Shown here: one piece after another, positions 1 to 5,487 of the stretch
Numbering within the stretch: the stretch's first letter is position 1
Layout: every line of letters starts with the position of its first letter
DNA from: CAVPGH01 sp046726955
GTDB lineage: Bacteria > Acidobacteriota > Vicinamibacteria > Fen-336
DNA: 8,391 bases
Assembly (NCBI GenBank): GCA_046726955.1
Contig: JBKPBQ010000552.1
Coordinates: 1 to 8,391, forward strand
Direction: 5' to 3'
Notes under the pieces: generated by a model
The model's input: the letters and a program-made list of their open reading frames with translations, nothing else
Databases searched by the model: none
What the model was told of the DNA's origin: nothing
Made by a program: the position numbers and the translations under genes

Positions 1-81
1 GTGTTGATCATGTCCGCGCGCCCCCGGTCAGTGCCTCAGCTCTTCCCTCGGGGTGCGTGGTCCCCTGCATTTGATTCAAAC

Positions 82-111
82 AGGATAGCAGCCACGTGAG
101 GACTTTGCCAA
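82..111 (-). promoter_or_regulatory. Candidate sigma-70 promoter for a gene leaving the left edge
   Basis: Read on the minus strand, a TTGGCA box (106-111) and a TATCCT box (82-87) are separated by 18 bp. This matches the -35/-10 consensus at five and four of six positions. Transcription would begin near position 75 and run off the left edge. An ATG in the same direction at 11-9 (Met-Ile-Asn, then the window ends) would be the first plausible start codon. The promoter lies downstream of the M23 peptidase stop, so it would serve a separate gene. Only the two boxes and their spacing support the call. In GC-rich DNA such a match can be chance, but this stretch is locally AT-richer than its surroundings. 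Confidence 0.4.
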
Positions 112-196
112 GGAGCGGTCTGCCGCGAGCGTGCTTCGCCCGGGCGGGGGACGCCAAGTCCTTGCTGGAAGAAGGTAACGAGCCGCGGAGTCGTTT

Positions 197-1093
197 CTAG
201 CCGAAGCTCCGGTACTCGTCGAGGATGTACTGGATCGGGTTCAGGGTCTTGTCGTTGACCCAGACCTCGTAGTGGAGGTGGGGAGCCGTGGACCGGCCGG
301 TGTTGCCGACGAAGGCGATGACGTCGCCGCGACGGATCCGCTGGCCGGGCTTGACGTTGTACGCGTCGAGGTGCGCGTACCGCGTCACGATCCCGTAGCC
401 GTGGTCGATCACGAGGGCGTTGCCGTAGCCGCCCTTCACGCCGCAAAAGACGACCACCCCGTCCGCCGGAGCGTGGACCTTCGTCCCGATGGGAGTCGAG
501 ATGTCGATCCCGGGGTGGAAGTCGCGGAGGCCCGTGAAGGGGTCGATGCGGTTGCCGAAGCCCGCGGAGAGGTAGCCGCGGACGGGCCAGACGGAGGGAG
601 TGGAGGCGAGCAGGACCTTCTGGTCCTCGAACACCTCCTCGAGCTTGGTGGACTTCTCGGTGAGGTGGCTGACAGTCTGATCGAGGGTCTTCATCGACTG
701 GGCGACGTCGATCGAAGGAGCCGTCGTCTCCATGCCGGAGATCCCGCCCACGCCCCCCAGCTGCGGGTCGGGTAAGCTCTTCTCGAGCCCCGCCATCATT
801 CCCAGCTTGGTCACCGTGTTCTGGAGGGCGAGCACCTTGGCCTGGAGCTTGGCGGCATTCTGCTCGTAGGCCTGCGCCTTCGTGGCCAGAGCCCGGTTCT
901 CTGTCCGGAGGCGCTTGAGCTCGACGACCTGCACGGAGATCCAGCCGTAATGGGCGAGGAGGGCAACGAGCCCCAGACCGAGGCCAACCGCGGTTCCCAG
1001 CACCCACTTCGTGAGCCGCACCGACACCTGGAACTTTCGGAACCGGGCTTTCGCGTGGGGCACGACGATGAGGGTGTAGAACTCGTTGGGCAT
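197..1093 (-). CDS. Membrane-anchored M23 family metallopeptidase (murein endopeptidase-like)
   Basis: A 298-residue protein predicted to cut peptide cross-links in peptidoglycan from the periplasmic face of the inner membrane. A short basic N-terminus (residues 1-27) is followed by one hydrophobic segment (about 29-48) and coiled-coil-like stretches (about 53-100 and 126-165). A C-terminal LytM/M23 domain occupies about 168-290. The zinc-site pattern is intact: His193 and Asp197 in FHPGIDIS, His241 in YAHL, and His272/His274 in PHLHYEV. The family's usual core phrases GFGNRIDPF and GGYGNALVIDHG are present. An intact site argues for an active enzyme rather than an EnvC/NlpD-type degenerate activator. 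The start is supported by a purine-rich GGAGAGG (1100-1106) six bases upstream. It lies 164 bp downstream of the YifB gene with its own candidate promoter. Family assignment is secure; the exact substrate bond is not visible. Confidence 0.93.
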   Translation of the reverse strand: MPNEFYTLIVVPHAKARFRKFQVSVRLTKWVLGTAVGLGLGLVALLAHYGWISVQVVELKRLRTENRALATKAQAYEQNAAKLQAKVLALQNTVTKLGMMAGLEKSLPDPQLGGVGGISGMETTAPSIDVAQSMKTLDQTVSHLTEKSTKLEEVFEDQKVLLASTPSVWPVRGYLSAGFGNRIDPFTGLRDFHPGIDISTPIGTKVHAPADGVVVFCGVKGGYGNALVIDHGYGIVTRYAHLDAYNVKPGQRIRRGDVIAFVGNTGRSTAPHLHYEVWVNDKTLNPIQYILDEYRSFG

Positions 1094-1128
1094 CAGCTAC
1101 CTCTCCGACCTCAAGGACCAAGTCGTTG

Positions 1129-1168
1129 CCGGGGCATACGGCCCCGGGAGACACAAAACAGGCCTCCC
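1129..1168 (-). promoter_or_regulatory. GC-rich tandem stem-loops in the leader of the M23 peptidase gene
   Basis: Between the candidate promoter and the ribosome-binding site there is a perfect 7-bp inverted repeat, CCGGGGC (1129-1135) and GCCCCGG (1141-1147), with a 5-base loop. A second inverted repeat, GGGAG (1146-1150) with CTCCC (1164-1168), overlaps the first by two bases, so full versions of the two stems compete. No U-run follows on the minus strand, so it does not look like an intrinsic terminator. It may simply structure the roughly 95-base untranslated leader. I do not recognise a known riboswitch consensus. Confidence 0.4.
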
Positions 1169-1196
1169 TCCGACCGTCCCAAACAAAAACTTTCGG

Positions 1197-1226
1197 ATCC
1201 TAGCATCCGTGTCATACGGCCGTCAA
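1197..1226 (-). promoter_or_regulatory. Candidate extended -10 promoter for the M23 peptidase gene
   Basis: On the minus strand TTGACG (1221-1226) and TAGGAT (1197-1202) are separated by 18 bp, and the -10 box is preceded by TGC, giving an extended -10 (TGnTAnnnT). The predicted start near 1190 lies about 97 bases upstream of the peptidase ATG, in the gap after the YifB stop codon. This suggests the peptidase can be transcribed independently of the upstream genes. The support is motif matching only. Confidence 0.5.
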
Positions 1227-1257
1227 GGACAACTCCAACATCTTGGAAGATTTGTGG

Positions 1258-2757
1258 TCAGTTCGTATCGCCGGCGCAACGCCGAAACTGGATCGCCTCG
1301 GCGATATGCTGGGCCGTAACTGACTCAGAACAATCGAGATCGGCGATTGTTCGGGCCATCCTGAGCACCCTGTCGAGGCCACGCAGGCTCAGCTGCAGCC
1401 TGTCGACGGCAACCCGCAGCAGGGCTTCGCCGCGCGGGTCCGGCCGGGCCACGATTCGGAGGCCGCGCGATCCGAGGTCGGAGTTCGTGCGGGCGCCCGT
1501 GCTCTCCAGACGAGAGAGCTGGCGCGCACGGGCCTGCTCGACGCGCTCGCGAACCCGGCTGGAGGCCTCGCCTGCGGGGCCGCTCATGTCGTCGAAGCCG
1601 AGACTCGGGACCTCGACGTGGATGTCGATGCGATCCAGCAGCGGGCCGGAGAGGCGCCGCCGATAGATCCGGGCTTCCCGCGGCCCGCACTCGCAGGGAA
1701 GCCGGGCGCAGGGGCAGGGATTCATGGCCCCCACGAGCTGGAAGCGAGCGGGAAGCCGCGACGACCCCCGCGCGCGCGAGACGATGACCGTTCCGTCCTC
1801 GAGGGGCTGGCGGAGCGCCTCGAGGACGTGCCGGCGGAACTCCGGCATCTCGTCGAGGAAGAGGACGCCGTTGTGGGCGAGCGAGACTTCGCCCGGCCGT
1901 GGCACGGGCCCGCCGCCCACGAGCGCCGCGTCGCTCGCCGTGTGGTGGGGACTTCGGAAGGGGCGGGTCGTGAGCAGCGACTCGAAGGGCAGGCCCGCGG
2001 CCGAGTGGATCGCCGTCGTCTCGACGGCTTCTTCGGGAAGGAGCGGCGGAAGGATCCCGGGGAGCCGCCTGGCGAGCATCGTCTTTCCCGCCCCGGGAGG
2101 CCCGACGAGCAGCAGGTTGTGGCCGCCGGCGGCGGCGATCTCGATGGCGCGCCGCGCCAGGAGCTGTCCCCGGACGTCGGCGAGGTCGAGCCCCGCCATG
2201 GGGGAAGCAGGGGGACACGCGGGCGTCGGAGGCTCGGGAAGAGCGTCGGCCGACAACAGGTCGACCGCCTCGGGCAGCGAGCGGACCGGGTGGACAGCCA
2301 GCCCGGAGACCACCGACGCCTCGCCGAGGTTCGGCGCAGGAACAATGGCGACCGGGAGGCCACGGCGGCGGGCCTCCAGCATCATCGGGAGGACGCCCGC
2401 CACCGGCCGCACGGACCCGTCGAGCGCCAGCTCTCCCACCAGGAGTCGCCCGGACAGATGCAGGCCGGGGAGCGACCCGTCGGCGGCGAGGAGCCCGACC
2501 GCGGTGGCGAGGTCGTAGGACGAGCCCACCTTCCGCAGGCTGGCGGGGGCGAGGTTCACCGTGATCCGCCGGTCCCAGCGGAACTCGTACCCGCAGTTGC
2601 GGAGGGCCGACCGGATCCGGCCCTCGCTCTCCTTCACCGCGGAGTCGGGCAGGCCGACCATCGTGAACTTCGGAAAGCCCGAGGCGGCGTCCGCCTCAAC
2701 GCGGACGAGGTGGGCCTCGACGCCGAGGACGGCGGCGGTCAGCGATGTGGCGAGCAC
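1258..2757 (-). CDS. YifB family Mg-chelatase-like AAA+ ATPase (ComM-like)
   Basis: A 499-residue ATPase of the YifB/ComM family. Characterised ComM is a hexameric helicase that promotes branch migration during natural transformation; in most bacteria the family's role is unproven. The N-terminal Lon-protease-like fold domain (about 1-165) contains the family phrases MVGLPDSAVKES and INLAPA-type TVNLAPASLRK. The AAA+ core has Walker A GPPGAGKT (219-226), Walker B VLFLDE (298-303) and a candidate arginine finger in LLDRIDIH (Arg376). A cysteine cluster C-P-C then C-E-C (348, 350, 355, 357) follows NP, as is usual in YifB. The C-terminal helical domain holds the sensor-2 region RGLDRVLRMARTIADL. 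I chose a GTG start at 2757 because it has a perfect GGAGG six bases upstream and matches the family N-terminus (LATSLTAAVLGVEAHLV). An ATG 72 bases further upstream would add a basic, non-conserved tail. The gene is intact and 99 bp downstream of the transporter. Confidence 0.95.
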   Translation of the reverse strand: MLATSLTAAVLGVEAHLVRVEADAASGFPKFTMVGLPDSAVKESEGRIRSALRNCGYEFRWDRRITVNLAPASLRKVGSSYDLATAVGLLAADGSLPGLHLSGRLLVGELALDGSVRPVAGVLPMMLEARRRGLPVAIVPAPNLGEASVVSGLAVHPVRSLPEAVDLLSADALPEPPTPACPPASPMAGLDLADVRGQLLARRAIEIAAAGGHNLLLVGPPGAGKTMLARRLPGILPPLLPEEAVETTAIHSAAGLPFESLLTTRPFRSPHHTASDAALVGGGPVPRPGEVSLAHNGVLFLDEMPEFRRHVLEALRQPLEDGTVIVSRARGSSRLPARFQLVGAMNPCPCARLPCECGPREARIYRRRLSGPLLDRIDIHVEVPSLGFDDMSGPAGEASSRVRERVEQARARQLSRLESTGARTNSDLGSRGLRIVARPDPRGEALLRVAVDRLQLSLRGLDRVLRMARTIADLDCSESVTAQHIAEAIQFRRCAGDTN

Positions 2758-2763
2758 GGCAAT

Positions 2764-2768
2764 CCTCC
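2764..2768 (-). promoter_or_regulatory. Ribosome-binding site that fixes the YifB GTG start
   Basis: The minus strand reads GGAGG here, six bases before the GTG at 2757. Extending the reading frame upstream to the ATG at 2829 would put this site inside the coding region and add 24 non-conserved residues. The site therefore decides the start. Confidence 0.75.
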
Positions 2769-2856
2769 CCCCCGCGCGAGTCACGCGGACCAGTCGCGGT
2801 GGGAGAGGACCGCGCGACCGACGATACACGGGAGACCCGCCGGAGGAGGTCCGGCC

Positions 2857-3717
2857 TCAGCCCCCGCGCGTGAGCACGAGACCGAGGCCGACGAGGACCG
2901 CGGACAGGACGCGTCGCCGGCCGAAGGGCTCCTTCAGGAAGAGCGATCCCAGGATGGCCGCGAAGACCACGGACGTTTCGCGCAGGACCGCGACCCGGCC
3001 CATGTGCTCGAGGGAGAGCGCCCACACCGCGATGCCGTAGCTCGCCATCGCGATCGCGGTGGCGGGCAGGCCCTCTCGGGCCACGGCGCGGAGATCCGAC
3101 GCGAAAGCACGCCCCCGGGCCGCGAACCCCCAGACGAGGATCCCGGGCCCCGAGCAGACGCACATCCAGAGGAAGTACGCGAGCGCGTCCCCCATGGTCC
3201 GCGCCCCCCTCCCGTCGACGAAGGTGTATCCCGCGATGAACGTCCCCGTGAGCAGCGGATAGGCGACGAGCCCGGCGGATCTCGCGCGTGGTCCCAGCGA
3301 GAGCGAGGCGATGCCCCAGGCGGCGATCGCGACCCCGGCCCATTCTCGCAGGCTCATCTCCTCTCCGGCGAAGAGCCAGGAGAAGAGCGCGACGAGGAGG
3401 GCCGAGAAGCCCCGAACGACGGGGTAGACCTGGGACAGGTCGCCCTGCCGATACGAAGCGGCGAGCAGGACGGCATAGCCGGTCTGCACGATGCCGCTGG
3501 CGATGAGGTAGCTCCACACGCGCGGCGGCGGAAAGGGCACGAACGGGAGGAAGGCCGCGGCTGCGAGTCCTCCGAAGCCCATCACCCAGCCGAGCATCGC
3601 GAGGGTCTTGTCGCCGACCTCCGCTCGCGGGCGCCACTTCACGAGGGCGTTCCAGAGCGCGTTCAGGAACGCCGAGAGCAGTACGAGCGGCGCGACCAGC
3701 GCGGCGTCGAGGACCAT
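2857..3717 (-). CDS. EamA/DMT superfamily transporter
   Basis: A 286-residue, strongly hydrophobic inner-membrane protein with about ten predicted transmembrane helices in two repeated halves (roughly 5-142 and 148-284). This is the architecture of EamA drug/metabolite exporters. Family-like features include a conserved R-Q-G-D/S-x-x-x-V-Y-P-V-x-R-G patch at 90-103 following helix 3, and a closing segment with E-T-S-V-V-F-A-A, then L-F-L-K-E-P-F and V-L-V-G-L-G-L-V-L-T. Such proteins export amino acids, metabolites or toxic compounds; the substrate cannot be read from sequence. The ATG at 3717 lacks a recognisable Shine-Dalgarno sequence, since the upstream minus strand reads pyrimidine-rich TCCTCCC. 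It starts 40 bp after the transglycosylase stop, across a strong GC hairpin, so co-transcription with the upstream gene is plausible but translation may be weak. Confidence 0.85.
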   Translation of the reverse strand: MVLDAALVAPLVLLSAFLNALWNALVKWRPRAEVGDKTLAMLGWVMGFGGLAAAAFLPFVPFPPPRVWSYLIASGIVQTGYAVLLAASYRQGDLSQVYPVVRGFSALLVALFSWLFAGEEMSLREWAGVAIAAWGIASLSLGPRARSAGLVAYPLLTGTFIAGYTFVDGRGARTMGDALAYFLWMCVCSGPGILVWGFAARGRAFASDLRAVAREGLPATAIAMASYGIAVWALSLEHMGRVAVLRETSVVFAAILGSLFLKEPFGRRRVLSAVLVGLGLVLTRGG

Positions 3718-3726
3718 GGGAGGACC

Positions 3727-3747
3727 GGCGCGCCCGGACGGCGCGCC
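3727..3747. repeat. Duplicated GGCGCGCC palindrome forming a very stable hairpin
   Basis: The palindromic octamer GGCGCGCC occurs at 3727-3734 and again at 3740-3747 with a 5-base spacer (CGGAC). Because each copy is its own reverse complement, the pair is both a direct and an inverted repeat. It can fold into an 8-9 bp all-GC stem, and flanking GAC/GTC could extend it past one bulge. It fills most of the 40-bp gap between the lytic transglycosylase and the transporter. No U-run follows, so it is not a canonical intrinsic terminator. It could protect the 3' end of upstream mRNA or reduce downstream expression. Confidence 0.6.
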
Positions 3748-3757
3748 GTCTCGCGGT

Positions 3758-5443
3758 TCAGTTCTTGGCGGTCTCCGTGGTGTAGATCGTGAGCGTGGAT
3801 CCCGCCGCGATCATGGACCCGCGGAGGTTGTTCCAGCTCCGGAGGTCGCCGACGCTCACTCCGTACTCGGCGGCGATGCCGGCGAGCGTGTCTCCGCGCT
3901 TGATGCGGTATCGCACGCGCCCCCGGGCGTCCGTGGCGAGGGACGATGCCGCCGGCTGGGCCGAGGCCGAGCGAGAGGGCTCCGGTGCGGTCTCCTTCGA
4001 GGCTCGGCGCGCCGGAGCGGCCGCCGTGGCCGGGATCGGGATGATGAGCTCGGTGCCGGGCTTGAGGCGCCGGGTGGGGGACAGGTTGTTGGCGTCCGCG
4101 ATGTCCTTGGCATTGACGCCGTTCGCCCGCGCGATCGTGGCCAGCGTCTGCCCGCGGCCCACGACGTACGTGCGGAAGCGCACGCGCTTCTCCGGCGGAA
4201 GCGAAGCGATGCAGTCGAGGAGAGCGCCGCCCTTGCCGTGCGGCACGCGGAGGTCGAACGTCCGGCTCGCCGGAGTGGCGAGCCGCCGCAGCACCGGGTT
4301 GAGCGTCTGGATGTCCTCGACCGGCGTGTCCACGCACTCCGCGATCACCCGGAGGTCGATCGCCCCCTCGACGGGCACGTTCTCGAAGGCCACCTTCTCC
4401 GGCGCCTCCACCATGAACCCGTACTTGTCGGGGGCCTTGGCCACCACGATCGCAGCGTGGATGAGCGGGACGTAGTTCCGCGTCTCGCGGCGGAGCGCCT
4501 TCGTCTTGCGCAGCTTCCAGTAGTCCGAGGTCTTGTAGCGGACGATGCCGCGCTGGATCTTGCCCTCGCCCGCGTTGTAGGCCGCCATCGCCAGGTTCCA
4601 GTCGCCGAACATGGCGTAGAGCTCCTTCAGGTAGCTGGCGGCGGCGCGCGTCGCCTTCTCCGTGTCGGAGCGCTCGTCCACCCACCAGTCCTGGTGCAGG
4701 CCGTAGCGCTTGCCCGTCGCGGAGACGAACTGCCACACGCCCTTGGCCTTCGCGCGCGAGTACGCGTTGGGCTTGAAGGCGCTCTCCACCATCGCGAGGT
4801 AGGCGAGGTCGCGCGGCAGCCCTTCGGAGGCGAAGATCTCGCGCATGTACGGCAGGTAGTGCTGCCCGCGGTTCAGCGCGGCTTCGAACCAGTCGCGCAG
4901 CCGGCCCTGGTAGAGGTCGACGCAGGTGAGGACGGCGTCGTTCAGCTCGACGGGGAAGTCGAGCGTCTCCTCCTGCACGGCCTCGACCGTGCGCGAGACC
5001 GTCTCTTCGCTCGCATTCTGCTCGTCGACGGGCAGATCGGCGATCTCGTCGCGCGCGGCCGGCTCGGCCGCGACCTCGGTGAAGCCGTCGCCCTGCGCGA
5101 GCGTCTCCATCTCCTTGAGGTGGATTGCCTCGACGGTGCGCCGGTAGGCCTCGAGCAGGCGCGGGTCGCTCGACGCACCGCCGGGAGCGCCGATGTAGAG
5201 GTCGACCGCGCGATCGAACTCCTCGCGCGCGCGCTCCAGATGGCCGTCCTTCACGCTCGCCATCCCCGCGGCGAGATGCGCGTCGGCCTCCGCGATCAAG
5301 CGGGCGGCGGGATCTTCGGCGACGCGGGCGGGCGGGGAAGGAGAGGGAGCGGGAGAGACGGCGACCTTACCGCCGTGTGCGCAAGCAGCTCCAAGAAGTC
5401 CTGTGACGGCGATCACACACCACGAACGGCCCCTAATCCCCAA
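3758..5443 (-). CDS. MltD-like membrane-bound lytic murein transglycosylase with LysM domains
   Basis: This enzyme is predicted to cleave the glycan strands of peptidoglycan, forming 1,6-anhydro-muramyl ends, in the periplasm. From the chosen TTG start it has 561 residues. It begins with a basic n-region and hydrophobic segment ending in LLGAAC (Cys21), a probable but imperfect lipobox with Gly at -3. A helical, possibly repeat-like region (about 45-160) precedes the lysozyme-like SLT domain (about 205-330). That domain has catalytic Glu220 in MVESAF, then KGVWQFVSATGKRYGL and AAYNAGEGKI. A degenerate LysM-like stretch (about 355-400) and two clear LysM repeats (about 424-469 and 511-554) should bind glycan. 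The order SLT then LysM is that of MltD. The open frame extends to an ATG at 5623 but there overlaps the aldehyde dehydrogenase and is Arg/Ala-rich antisense-type sequence. I therefore place the start at TTG 5443; a GTG at 5416 is the alternative, but it removes the basic n-region. Confidence 0.92.
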   Translation of the reverse strand: MGIRGRSWCVIAVTGLLGAACAHGGKVAVSPAPSPSPPARVAEDPAARLIAEADAHLAAGMASVKDGHLERAREEFDRAVDLYIGAPGGASSDPRLLEAYRRTVEAIHLKEMETLAQGDGFTEVAAEPAARDEIADLPVDEQNASEETVSRTVEAVQEETLDFPVELNDAVLTCVDLYQGRLRDWFEAALNRGQHYLPYMREIFASEGLPRDLAYLAMVESAFKPNAYSRAKAKGVWQFVSATGKRYGLHQDWWVDERSDTEKATRAAASYLKELYAMFGDWNLAMAAYNAGEGKIQRGIVRYKTSDYWKLRKTKALRRETRNYVPLIHAAIVVAKAPDKYGFMVEAPEKVAFENVPVEGAIDLRVIAECVDTPVEDIQTLNPVLRRLATPASRTFDLRVPHGKGGALLDCIASLPPEKRVRFRTYVVGRGQTLATIARANGVNAKDIADANNLSPTRRLKPGTELIIPIPATAAAPARRASKETAPEPSRSASAQPAASSLATDARGRVRYRIKRGDTLAGIAAEYGVSVGDLRSWNNLRGSMIAAGSTLTIYTTETAKN

Positions 5444-5460
5444 AAAAACCCCCCGGGGTC
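5442..5460 (-). terminator. Possible weak intrinsic terminator after the microcompartment genes
   Basis: Minus-strand RNA reads GACCC-CGGG-GGGUU followed by five more U residues. This gives a 5-bp stem including one G-U pair, a 4-base loop and a U-tract, about 30 bases beyond the aldehyde dehydrogenase stop codon. The stem is short, so termination would be partial at best. It also abuts the TTG start of the transglycosylase, so the G6T7 tract may instead serve as that gene's leader and G-rich ribosome contact. Confidence 0.3.
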
Positions 5461-5473
5461 GACCAGGCAATCG

Positions 5474-5482
5474 ATCGTAGCA
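5474..5482 (-). promoter_or_regulatory. Candidate extended -10 element for the lytic transglycosylase gene
   Basis: The minus strand carries TGC directly before TACGAT, an extended -10 pattern. It sits in the 44-bp gap between the aldehyde dehydrogenase stop and the transglycosylase start. A start site near 5467 would leave a leader of about 24 bases. No convincing -35 box is present at 16-18 bp, so the call rests on one motif. Confidence 0.3.
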
Positions 5483-5487
5483 CGACT

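Noticed and set aside
137..146. Perfect 10-base palindrome CGCCCGGGCG after the M23 stop
   Set aside because: It has no loop and no following U-run on the minus strand, so it is not a terminator. Such palindromes are frequent at this GC content.
36..1154. 372-codon minus-strand open frame overlapping the M23 peptidase in another frame
   Set aside because: Pro/Arg-rich translation without domains; the other frame encodes an intact M23 zinc site.
1240..1251. Small inverted repeat ATCTT/AAGAT just after the YifB stop
   Set aside because: Five AT-rich base pairs with a two-base loop cannot form a stable terminator, and no U-run follows.
2758..2829. ATG 24 codons upstream of the chosen YifB start
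   Set aside because: The family N-terminus begins at LATSLTAAVLG, and a perfect GGAGG sits six bases before the GTG.
1618..3792. 724-codon plus-strand open frame
   Set aside because: It lies antisense to YifB and the transporter. Its translation is low-complexity Arg/Gly/Pro/Glu-rich with no recognisable domain, as expected from third-position GC bias.
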